NCBI GenBank assembly: GCA_001723855.1
Contig: MCBC01000083.1
Location: 1-29,420, forward strand
Direction: 5' to 3'
DNA length: 29,420 nt
From: Candidatus Altarchaeales archaeon WOR_SM1_86-2
GTDB lineage: Archaea; Altiarchaeota; Altiarchaeia; IMC4; MCBC01
Part shown: positions 22,812 through 29,420 of the stretch, in pieces
Position numbering within the stretch: position 1 is the first letter of the stretch
Layout: each line of letters begins with the position of its first letter
Program-made: the position numbers and the translations under genes
The notes under the pieces: model-generated
Seen by the model: the letters and a program-made list of their open reading frames with translations, nothing else
Databases searched by the model: none
What the model was told of the DNA's origin: nothing

Positions 22812-23939
22812 ATGCAAAACAAAAAAATATTGGTGTTATACCAAGATTGGGATGGTTGGTTTTTAAAAAATTATAATAAATTTGAATACTGGTTTAAGAA
22901 GTTGGACCGCGCATATGATAGAAAAAATGATTATTACATACTTTCTTTAAGTAACATTAAAAGAGGGATTATAAAAAAAGAGGATAATATTAAGATAGAG
23001 CTTTTCAAGAGTGCTTCTTACAGACAGATAATAGATTTTTTCAGTTTTGGAAAAAGAATTAAACAGGTGATCAGGGAGCAAAAACCCGATTATATTTACT
23101 GTCCCTTTCTATATCTAGCCTCGCTGGTCCCAAAATCTGATAAATATAGAATAATCGGTTTTTTAAGAGATAAGACACCTAAAATGATAAAAGCAGGGGG
23201 AGGAATAAGATCCATATATGGAGATATATTTTATCTCTTGGATTATTTAGCTCTTAAAAATATAGATACGCTACTATACAACGGGGCTTCTTTAAGAGAT
23301 TACGCCAAGAAATTTGGTTTTAAAGGCAAATTGATTTTTTCGCCAAGACCTGTTTCAGATACAGAATACTTTGAAGATTGCAAACCCGATGAAATTATTA
23401 ATAAATATGATCTGAATGATAAAAAGGTTATATTAACAATTGCTCGCTTAACAAAAGGAAAAAATATTGATTTAGGGATTAAATCAATTAAACGCCTTCC
23501 GAGTGATTATGCATATTTAATTGTTGGTGAAGGAAATGAAAAAGAAAATTTAATAGAGATTGCAAGGAAGAATGGTGTATCGGAAAGGGTATTTTTTGCA
23601 GGTTTTGTGAAACATGAAAATATATGGAGTTACTATAAAGTTGCAGATATATTTTGGTTGTTAAGCAAAAGCAATTTTGAGGGCACCCCGAATGTGCTGC
23701 AAGAATCATTATTTGCAAAAGTTCCCTGTATAGTTTCAAAGATTCCTGCTATGAAAAATATAATAGATGATAAAGAAACTGGTTTAATATTAAAGACCTG
23801 GCAGGCAAAAGAATTGGCAGAGAAAACAATGGATTTATTGGAAAATGATAAACTTTATAAGCAGATACAGGAGAATGGTTACAGGAAAGTGATTGAATAC
23901 ACTAAAAAAAATGTAAAAGTTAAGGATTTATTTTTGTGA
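22812..23939 (+). CDS. GT4-family glycosyltransferase
   Basis: 375-aa glycosyltransferase with a divergent N-terminal domain (LVLYQDWDGWFLKNYNKFEY) lacking the usual GG loop, but a standard GT4 donor domain: TIARLTKGKNIDLGIKSI, YLIVGEGNEKENLI, VFFAGFVKHENIWSYY and FEGTPNVLQESLFAKVPCIVSK with both Glu of the Glu-x7-Glu motif. The mid-protein SPRPVSDTEYF corresponds to the hinge. It probably acts in the same glycan as the neighbouring GT at 21657. Its stop overlaps a possible GTG start of the next gene. Confidence 0.88.
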   Translation: MQNKKILVLYQDWDGWFLKNYNKFEYWFKKLDRAYDRKNDYYILSLSNIKRGIIKKEDNIKIELFKSASYRQIIDFFSFGKRIKQVIREQKPDYIYCPFLYLASLVPKSDKYRIIGFLRDKTPKMIKAGGGIRSIYGDIFYLLDYLALKNIDTLLYNGASLRDYAKKFGFKGKLIFSPRPVSDTEYFEDCKPDEIINKYDLNDKKVILTIARLTKGKNIDLGIKSIKRLPSDYAYLIVGEGNEKENLIEIARKNGVSERVFFAGFVKHENIWSYYKVADIFWLLSKSNFEGTPNVLQESLFAKVPCIVSKIPAMKNIIDDKETGLILKTWQAKELAEKTMDLLENDKLYKQIQENGYRKVIEYTKKNVKVKDLFL

Positions 23940-23941
23940 AA

Positions 23942-24520
23942 ATGAGAACAGTATCAAGAATAATATTGGATAATGAAATGAAGAAGATAATCAAAAGGAA
24001 GATTAAAAGGAAGGGGGTGGTATTGGATGTTGGTTCAAAGGATTCGCCATATAAAAAACTTATTCCACATAAAGAATATTCAAGGATGGATATATCTGAT
24101 AAGCATAACCCCGATATTGTGGGGGATATATTAGACAAAAAAACAATACAAAAATATAAATCTTATTTTGATACCATAGTATTTACTGAAGTATTAGAGC
24201 ATATCCAAGAACCACAGATGGCAGTAAATAATATAAATTATATTTTAAAAGAGGGAGGGCACTGTATCCTTTCAACCCGATTTATACAACCAATTCATCC
24301 TGACCCGAAAGATTATTTTAGGTTCACGGAAGATTCACTTAGATATCTATTTAGGGATTATAGAGATGTTGAAGTGTACCCACTTGGCAATGTAACCCAT
24401 AGTATATGGCAACTTATAAACTTTCGTGGTAAAAATTTATTAAGTCCATTAATGGCAAAAATAAACTTCCATTGGAAAAGTAAATGTCCCACCGGATATA
24501 TTGTATTTGCTGAAAAATAA
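23942..24520 (+). CDS. SAM-dependent methyltransferase
   Basis: About 192 aa, class I fold: VVLDVGSKDSPYKKLIP (motif I with Ser-Lys-Asp instead of the common Gly-x-Gly), YSRMDISDKHNPDIVGDI, FDTIVFTEVLEHIQEPQMAVNNINYILKEGGHCILSTRFI. The pattern HPDPKDYFRFTEDSLRYLF after motif III is frequent in methyltransferases of polysaccharide loci. Start at ATG 23942; the GTG at 23936, overlapping the preceding stop, is an alternative. Target unknown. Confidence 0.86.
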   Translation: MRTVSRIILDNEMKKIIKRKIKRKGVVLDVGSKDSPYKKLIPHKEYSRMDISDKHNPDIVGDILDKKTIQKYKSYFDTIVFTEVLEHIQEPQMAVNNINYILKEGGHCILSTRFIQPIHPDPKDYFRFTEDSLRYLFRDYRDVEVYPLGNVTHSIWQLINFRGKNLLSPLMAKINFHWKSKCPTGYIVFAEK

Positions 24521-24532
24521 TTGAATATAAAA

Positions 24533-25288
24533 ATGAATCGGTTAACGGAAGAACAGGAACATCAGGAAGATGAATACAATTTCCCGTATCATTATCTGGA
24601 TTTAAAATTAGGAAGTTATAGATTTATGTGGAGTATAGAATACTTGAACCATATGGAACAAGTTAAAAATTTACTTAAGCCCTATAATAGCCAGTTAATT
24701 CTTGACGCGGGATGCGGTGACGGCAGATTCTGCCATGAACTAAGCAAGGAAAATATTAGAATCGTTGGGGTGGATTTTTCAAAGAATGCGATAGGTTTTG
24801 CTAAATCATTTAACCCCGATGTTGAATTTTTTGTTCAGGATTTGGAGGATCTTAATTTAAAATATAAATTTGATTATGTGCTTTTAATAGAAACTCTTGA
24901 ACATTTCATTCCAGAAAAGATCCCTATAATTTTGCAGAACATATCAAACGTTTTGAAAAAGGAGGGTAAATTGATTGTTGCCGTACCGTCTAAAAATTTA
25001 CCTTTATGTAAAAAACATTATCAACATTTCACTAAAGAAAGTTTGGCTAAAACATTAGAGTCATCTTTTAAGGTAGTTGACATATCAGGTTATTCAAAAA
25101 CGGGTTATAAAAGAAAAATTTTTCTTGGTTTGAGATATTTAGGTTATTTTTTATATCCCCTTAATGAAATAAACTTTATTAAAAAATTCTTCATTTTTTT
25201 AAATAATTATTATAAAAAAAATCTAGCGGCGGGACCACCCGATGATTGTTTAGGGCTAATCGCTGTTTGCGAAAAACGGGATAAATAA
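24533..25288 (+). CDS. SAM-dependent methyltransferase (UbiE/UbiG-like)
   Basis: About 251 aa: LILDAGCGDGRFCHELSKENIRIVGVDFSKNAI is a textbook motif I, then FDYVLLIETLEHFIPEKIPIILQNISNVLKKEGKLIVAVPS. The C-terminal third has aromatic, moderately hydrophobic stretches (YLGYFLYPLNEINFIKKFFIFLNNYY) that might contact membrane lipid or a lipid-linked glycan. I use the ATG at 24533; a TTG four codons upstream directly abuts the preceding stop. It is the third methyltransferase of the island and its last gene. The base composition is strongly A/T-rich here. Confidence 0.88.
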   Translation: MNRLTEEQEHQEDEYNFPYHYLDLKLGSYRFMWSIEYLNHMEQVKNLLKPYNSQLILDAGCGDGRFCHELSKENIRIVGVDFSKNAIGFAKSFNPDVEFFVQDLEDLNLKYKFDYVLLIETLEHFIPEKIPIILQNISNVLKKEGKLIVAVPSKNLPLCKKHYQHFTKESLAKTLESSFKVVDISGYSKTGYKRKIFLGLRYLGYFLYPLNEINFIKKFFIFLNNYYKKNLAAGPPDDCLGLIAVCEKRDK

Positions 25289-25346
25289 AAAATGATATTA
25301 AATAGGGCAACTTAATTTTTTATTAATAAAATATAATAATTTATTG

Positions 25347-25688
25347 ATGGATGCAGATACTTTGTACTCTATGGGTGATCCTGATACAAATCTCTTTAGC
25401 AGCCTCAGGGGCGTGGATGATGGCAGAAATTATGGTTTGACAATGAAACCAAGGAACTTATTTGAGGATAAAAATCATTTCTTTATCTGGTGTTTTGTTG
25501 ATGAAAATGAAGAGCACAAATGTATAGTGATGAGTGTTAAGGATTATAAAAAAGTAAGGGGTGACGCGCTTAATAGATATTCATTTAGAATCGGTCAGAA
25601 TTTAAGACAGCACATTGATAAAGGTATGTTGAAAAAGGGCAAAAAAGATTGGAGCGTGTTTTTAAACGAATTCAAAAATTTAGAGTAA
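25347..25688 (+). CDS. Small protein of unknown function
   Basis: 113 aa from the ATG at 25347 (a TTG just before it is an alternative). I do not recognise it. It is soluble, with mixed charge, an acidic N-terminal half (DADTLYSMGDPDTNLFSSLRG) and a basic Lys-rich tail (GKKDWSVFLNEFKNLE). The central IVMSVKDYKKVRGDALNRYSFRIGQNLRQ looks like a compact alpha/beta fold. Its stop is one base from the aminotransferase start, so the two are almost certainly cotranscribed. It lies at the border between the A/T-rich island and core genes. Confidence 0.65.
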   Translation: MDADTLYSMGDPDTNLFSSLRGVDDGRNYGLTMKPRNLFEDKNHFFIWCFVDENEEHKCIVMSVKDYKKVRGDALNRYSFRIGQNLRQHIDKGMLKKGKKDWSVFLNEFKNLE

Positions 25689-25689
25689 A

Positions 25690-26871
25690 ATGATCTCACA
25701 CAGAACAAAAAAAATATCTCCGTCAGCAACCCTGGCTATAGATGCGAAAGCCAAGGAGTTGAAGGCGAAAGGGGAGGATGTTATCGGCTTTGGTGCCGGA
25801 GAGCCTGACTTCGACACCCCAAAGTATATAAAGGACGCAGCGAAAAAAGCACTTGATGACGGCTTTGTCGGCTATGTTCCGACCCTGGGGGTTCCAGAGT
25901 TGAGGGAAGCGATCGCAGAGAAATTAGAAAAGGAGAATAATGTTTCTTACATACCTGATGATGTTATAGTCTCCACGGGTGCAAAGCAGATTCTTTATGA
26001 AGCAATGCTTGCTGTGGTAAACCCGGGGGATGGTGTGCTTATCCCTGATCCGTGGTGGGTCTCCTATGTCCCGATGGTCCAGATGGCGCAAGGAGAGCCG
26101 GTATTTGTCCCCACATATGAAAAGGATAAATTTAGATTGATACCTGAGATTATTGAGGAAAAAATTACGGACAAAACCAAAGCAATAGTAATAAACTCTC
26201 CAAATAATCCAACCGGAGCGGTTTTAAATAAAAATGACATGAGGAAAATAGCGGATATCTGCATAGAGCATGATCTGATCGCAGTATCTGATGAGATCTA
26301 TGAGAAAATAATTTATGACGAAGAGCATGTAAGTATCGCATCCTTTAATGAAATGAAAAATCGTACGATAACGGTAAACGGCTTCTCCAAAGCTTATGCG
26401 ATGACCGGCTGGCGCCTGGGATATGCCGCGGGACCAGCTGAAATAATAAAAGCCATGAACAAGATACAGGCGCACTCTGTTTCATGCGCGACCTCGTTTG
26501 TCCAGAAAGCGGGGGTCGCAGCGCTTAAGGGTACGGAAAATGTAAATCCCGGGGATGATATCAAAGCAATGGTGTCCGAGTTCAGAAAAAGAAGGGATTT
26601 CATTGTTGGACGGGTGGGGGAGATTGACGGGCTGTCCATATCAAAACCGGAGGGGGCGTTTTACGCGTTCGTGAACGTCTCGGATTACGAGAAAGATTCC
26701 ATGAAGTTCTGTGCTCATTTGCTTGATCTGGAAGGAACGAAGGTTGCAGCGGTTCCCGGGATCGCATTTGGAACCCAGGGGGAAGGTTTCATCAGACTGA
26801 GTTACGCCACCTCCATGGAAAACATCGTGAGGGGATTGGATGTGATCGAAAAAGCATTAGAATGTTATTGA
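25690..26871 (+). CDS. aspC: Class I/II pyridoxal-phosphate aminotransferase (aspartate aminotransferase type)
   Basis: 393 aa, fold type I aminotransferase of the Ib (thermophile AspB/AspC) group. It has FGAGEPDFDTP at about 36-46, the IVINSPNNPTGAVL segment, SDEIYEKIIYD, the PLP-binding Lys in VNGFSKAYAMTGWRLGY, and the carboxylate-binding Arg in GFIRLSYA. It transfers the amino group between aspartate (or related amino acids) and 2-oxoglutarate. Exact specificity cannot be fixed. Higher G+C than the preceding island, consistent with a return to core genome. Confidence 0.92.
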   Translation: MISHRTKKISPSATLAIDAKAKELKAKGEDVIGFGAGEPDFDTPKYIKDAAKKALDDGFVGYVPTLGVPELREAIAEKLEKENNVSYIPDDVIVSTGAKQILYEAMLAVVNPGDGVLIPDPWWVSYVPMVQMAQGEPVFVPTYEKDKFRLIPEIIEEKITDKTKAIVINSPNNPTGAVLNKNDMRKIADICIEHDLIAVSDEIYEKIIYDEEHVSIASFNEMKNRTITVNGFSKAYAMTGWRLGYAAGPAEIIKAMNKIQAHSVSCATSFVQKAGVAALKGTENVNPGDDIKAMVSEFRKRRDFIVGRVGEIDGLSISKPEGAFYAFVNVSDYEKDSMKFCAHLLDLEGTKVAAVPGIAFGTQGEGFIRLSYATSMENIVRGLDVIEKALECY

Positions 26872-26900
26872 CTTTACTTTTTTCTTTATTTTAACGATGA

Positions 26901-26957
26901 ATTTTTAGATACATGATCCTAATCAATAAAATCGAATAAAATTTTTAGATCAGGATC
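26901..26957. repeat. Direct repeat and imperfect stem-loop behind aspC
   Basis: ATTTTTAGAT occurs at 26901-26910 and 26941-26950. Between and over them GATCCTAATC (26915-26924) can pair with GATCAGGATC (26948-26957) with one mismatch. A T-rich stretch (26876-26892) just after the aspC stop is the more likely archaeal terminator. Confidence 0.35.
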
Positions 26958-26966
26958 TGCGCTACA

Positions 26967-27140
26967 ATGAAAATAGATCTACAAGAACTCAAGAAAGAGA
27001 AGAAGAAAAACTTCGAAGAGCGGTTGAGGTTTATTGATAATTATGTTGAGTGGTTGAAGCGAACTCCAAATTGTGAATGGTCACGAATGAACGCCCACAA
27101 AGTATACGGAATAAGGATCCAGCCCCTGGCATTTCAATGA
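26967..27140 (+). CDS. Small charged ORF, possibly a truncated gene
   Basis: 57 codons from ATG 26967. The first about 40 residues (MKIDLQELKKEKKKNFEERL, then RFIDNYVEWLKRTPNCEWSR) look like a genuine amphipathic helical protein and resemble short archaeal hypothetical proteins beginning in the same way. The last 15 residues look unlike this and may be read-through into non-coding DNA, so the gene may be truncated. Function unknown. Not clearly linked to Taw1, which starts 50 bp after its stop. Confidence 0.45.
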   Translation: MKIDLQELKKEKKKNFEERLRFIDNYVEWLKRTPNCEWSRMNAHKVYGIRIQPLAFQ

Positions 27141-27190
27141 GAAAGCATCAGGGGATTATTGATTTCTTTTTCTTTACTATAATTAAAAAT

Positions 27191-28102
27191 ATGATTCCAA
27201 AAAAACTCAGGGGTATATTGGAGCATCAGCATTATAAGATTGTTGGAAACCATTCCGCAGTGAAAGTCTGTCACTGGACGAAGAAAAGCATCCTTGACGA
27301 GGGATTCTGCTATAAGCAGAAGTTCTATGGTATAGAATCTCACAGGTGCCTGCAGATGACCCCTGCGGTGGCGTGGTGCACCCATCGCTGCGTTTTTTGC
27401 TGGAGGAATATCGAGCACACCATTGGCACTGAAATGCAGCAGTATGATGAGCCCGGGGATATTATTGATAATGCAATAGACGCCCAGAGAATACTTTTAA
27501 GCGGGTTCGGGGGAATTCCGGAGAGGGTTAACCACAAAAAATTTAAGGAGGCACAGAACCCGAACCAGGCCGCAATCTCCCTATCCGGCGAGCCGACAAT
27601 ATATCCCAAGATTGGCGGATTAATAGAAGAGTTTAATAAAAGAAAATTCACGACATTCCTGGTTACAAACGGCACTCTTCCGGGGAGATTGAAAAATCTG
27701 GGGGAGCTTCCAACCCAACTTTACCTGTCGCTTGATGCGCCAAATGAAAAAACATATGAAAGGATCGACAACCCGATAATCCCGAACGGCTGGGACAGGA
27801 TAATGGAGACGGTCGCTCTTTTTCCTTCGCTGGAAACCAGGAAAGCGATCAGATTGACCATGGTCAGAAACTGGAATCTTGGCAGTGCGAAAGAATACGC
27901 TTTATTGATCGACAGGTCGCAGCCGGATTGGGTTGAGGTAAAGGCATATATGTTCGTGGGGGCATCCCGGCAGAGAATGAACCTTGATGATATGCCTTCT
28001 TTTGATGAAATCACGGGGTTTTCGAAGGAATTGGAAAGGGAGTCGGGCTACGAAATAAAGGATTTTAAGCAAGACAGCAGGGTTGTCTTACTGGGCAAAT
28101 AA
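27191..28102 (+). CDS. taw1: tRNA 4-demethylwyosine synthase (radical SAM, Taw1/TYW1)
   Basis: Forms 4-demethylwyosine at G37 of tRNA-Phe from N1-methylguanosine and pyruvate. 303 aa from the ATG at 27191. Radical-SAM cluster cysteines 63, 67 and 70 lie in WCTHRCVFCWR. Cysteines 27, 40 and 53 match the ligands of the second [4Fe-4S] cluster known from the M. jannaschii enzyme (26, 39, 52). SLSGEPTIYP and FLVTNGTLP are further family motifs. The frame is open for 38 more codons upstream, but the sequence there is not conserved-looking and the A/T-rich TTTACTATAATTAAAAAT fits a promoter just before 27191. Confidence 0.95.
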   Translation: MIPKKLRGILEHQHYKIVGNHSAVKVCHWTKKSILDEGFCYKQKFYGIESHRCLQMTPAVAWCTHRCVFCWRNIEHTIGTEMQQYDEPGDIIDNAIDAQRILLSGFGGIPERVNHKKFKEAQNPNQAAISLSGEPTIYPKIGGLIEEFNKRKFTTFLVTNGTLPGRLKNLGELPTQLYLSLDAPNEKTYERIDNPIIPNGWDRIMETVALFPSLETRKAIRLTMVRNWNLGSAKEYALLIDRSQPDWVEVKAYMFVGASRQRMNLDDMPSFDEITGFSKELERESGYEIKDFKQDSRVVLLGK

Positions 28103-28128
28103 GATTCACCCTAAAACAAAATTCAAAA

Positions 28129-28812
28129 TTGAAACTTGCGGCATTATTTTCCGGCGGGAAGGACAGCACAATGGCATTATACAGAGCACTGGAGAATTAT
28201 GATGTTCCAGTGCTCTTGTCCATGATTTCAGAAAGAGACGACAGTTACATGTATCACACATCAAACATAAATCTCGTGTCCTATTCGGCAGATGCAATCG
28301 GGATCCCGGTAGTGCGGAGAAAGACATCCGGGGTTCCGCCGGAAGAAAATTCCGATTTAAGAGATGCCGTTCTAACCTTGAAAAATGATTACGGGATCGA
28401 AGGGGTTGTCGTGGGGGCAGTACATTCAAATTATCAGTACAATGGGGTAAGTGAAATCTGCAGGGAATTGGATTTAGAGGTTTATGCACCCTACTGGCAG
28501 CACTCGCATGAAGAATTGATAAGGGATGCGATAAACGCTGGTTTTAAGATAATATTCATAAGCGTCTCTGCCGAGTGTCTGGACGAAACCTGGCTGGGCA
28601 GGGAGTTGAATTATGAAACACTGGATGAATTAATGAAACTGGAGGGGAAATCCGGAATCGATATCGGGGGGGAAGGGGGCGATTATGAAACCATTGTTTT
28701 GGATGCGCCGATATTTAAAAAGCGGGTAGAAATCCTGGAAAAGGATGTAAAATGGGATGGGGTTAGAGGGGAGTGGATCATTCGGAAAGTCCGGTTGGTT
28801 GATAAGAATTGA
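28129..28812 (+). CDS. dph6: Diphthine--ammonia ligase-like ATP pyrophosphatase
   Basis: Last step of diphthamide formation on elongation factor 2. The 227-aa product starts with the PP-loop AALFSGGKDSTMALY and carries GVVVGAVHSNYQ and the C-terminal GIDIGGEGGDYETIVLDAPIF. The last is the Dph6 signature with Asp where Glu is usual (EGGEYET). The start is a TTG at 28129, immediately giving the conserved KLAALFSGG N-terminus; no ATG is near. It follows Taw1 by 26 bp; both are translation-related modifications, so cotranscription is plausible. Confidence 0.92.
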   Translation: MKLAALFSGGKDSTMALYRALENYDVPVLLSMISERDDSYMYHTSNINLVSYSADAIGIPVVRRKTSGVPPEENSDLRDAVLTLKNDYGIEGVVVGAVHSNYQYNGVSEICRELDLEVYAPYWQHSHEELIRDAINAGFKIIFISVSAECLDETWLGRELNYETLDELMKLEGKSGIDIGGEGGDYETIVLDAPIFKKRVEILEKDVKWDGVRGEWIIRKVRLVDKN

Positions 28813-28843
28813 TTTATCTCCAAGGGTTATAATAAGGAATAAA

Positions 28844-29197
28844 ATGCAGGTAGAAAGTTATTCTTTCGGCAGGATCAGGATTGAGGGTAAGGAATATTTG
28901 ACCGATTTGTGGGTGGTGAACGGCGGGGTTGAAAGAAGACTCAAGAACATATCAAGAAGCAAATTCGGGACATCGCATAAGGTCTCAAAAGAGGAAGTGG
29001 AACGAATAGTGACCCCTAAAACCAGGAGGGTGATTATCGGCACGGGATCTTCGGGATTATTGAGTTTGAGTGAAGATGCAAGGGCGTATCTGGAGGGTAA
29101 AGGAATAGCGCTCGAGGAATATAGATCCGGTGAATTGGCGGGGAAGAAGGTTGAGATGGGGGGTGAGGACTCCGCGATAATCCATTTGACGTGTTAA
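28844..29197 (+). CDS. Mth938-domain (DUF498) protein
   Basis: 117 aa from the ATG at 28844 (an open extension to 28757 overlaps dph6 and is rejected). SYSFGRIRIEGKEYLTDLWV, VIIGTGSSGLLSLSEDARAYLEGKGI and the short C-terminal strand match the Mth938-like fold, which is widespread and not biochemically settled in archaea. It has no catalytic motif. It lies 31 bp after dph6 and its stop overlaps the stop of the convergent glycosyltransferase. Confidence 0.82.
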   Translation: MQVESYSFGRIRIEGKEYLTDLWVVNGGVERRLKNISRSKFGTSHKVSKEEVERIVTPKTRRVIIGTGSSGLLSLSEDARAYLEGKGIALEEYRSGELAGKKVEMGGEDSAIIHLTC

Positions 29198-29420
29198 AAA
29201 TTATTGTATCCGTCCATGAACTTCTCATAAAATGATATATGCCTCCCAGCGATTGCCTCCCAGCTGAAGTATCTATGAACGGTCTTAGATCCCTCTTTGC
29301 CCATACTTTCAGCCAACTTTGGGTCTTTCAAGAGCATGATCATGGCATCGGCAAATTCATTTGCATTGGAGGGGTCTATTAATAAACCATTCTTCCCAGA
29401 GGAGATGACATTGTTGATTC
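29194..29420 (-). CDS. GT4-family glycosyltransferase, C-terminal part (cut by window edge)
   Basis: Only the last 75 codons lie in the window. NNVISSGKNGLLIDPSNANEFADAM, LLKDPKLAESMGKEGSKTV and RYFSWEAIAGRHISFYEKFM form the typical C-terminal end of GT4 enzymes (GLLV.P.D...LA.AI..LL.D and the FSW helix). The stop codon overlaps the end of the preceding convergent gene. It suggests another glycan locus to the right. Confidence 0.85.
   Translation of the reverse strand, partial: INNVISSGKNGLLIDPSNANEFADAMIMLLKDPKLAESMGKEGSKTVHRYFSWEAIAGRHISFYEKFMDGYNNF

Noticed and set aside
27077..27190. 38-codon extension of Taw1
   Set aside because: Overlaps the small ORF at 26967 and a promoter-like A/T stretch; starting at 27191 places all six cluster cysteines at the family positions.

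Overview
The window is a chromosomal segment from an archaeon of the methanogen / methane-oxidising (ANME-type) branch of the Euryarchaeota. The evidence is a C1-pathway formyltransferase (Ftr), a methanofuran biosynthesis enzyme (MfnB), the archaeal/eukaryotic primase large subunit (PriL), the archaeal wyosine enzyme Taw1, a diphthamide synthetase of the Dph6 type, and A/T-rich promoters with mostly leaderless or short-leader starts. The genus cannot be fixed from the sequence alone.

Layout. Positions 1-8.2 kb hold housekeeping and metabolic genes mostly on the minus strand (GH130 phosphorylase, ftr, an unknown protein, priL, a 2x[4Fe-4S] ferredoxin, a CaCA exchanger on plus, a membrane-anchored metallophosphoesterase). 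They are separated by a graveyard of mobile DNA: a transposase tail, an integrase remnant fused to a DUF4143 ATPase remnant, and several hairpin-rich intergenic segments. mfnB (8.2-9.0 kb) carries an exact 37-bp tandem duplication that breaks its frame. Positions 9.0-25.3 kb form a visibly A/T-richer surface-glycan island on the plus strand: UDP-glucose dehydrogenase, UDP-glucuronate 4-epimerase, a GT4 glycosyltransferase and an AsnB-type amidotransferase; then an operon for GDP-D-glycero-alpha-D-manno-heptose (split transketolase, transaldolase, hddC, hddA, gmhA, gmhB, preceded by a RfaE-like PfkB kinase); then two more GT4 enzymes and three methyltransferases. Positions 25.3-29.2 kb return to core genes (an aspartate-type aminotransferase with a small unknown gene, Taw1, Dph6, an Mth938-domain protein), and the right edge enters another glycosyltransferase on the minus strand.

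How the genes work together. Transketolase and transaldolase can make sedoheptulose 7-phosphate from glycolytic sugars. GmhA, HddA, GmhB and HddC would convert it to GDP-heptose. Ugd, the epimerase and AsnB would provide (amidated) uronic acids. The GT4 enzymes and methyltransferases would assemble and cap a glycan, probably for the S-layer or cell surface.

The most unusual signal is a family of structured elements: pairs of 5-10 bp hairpins, nearly all with exactly 3-nt loops, separated by 6-8 nt and often enclosed by a closing stem. They occur at four places (about 1275-1582, 4887-4943, 5598-5689, 7818-8078). Two copies share their single-stranded linkers but have different stem sequences that still pair, and one copy sits inside the integrase remnant. 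I do not recognise this as a named family.
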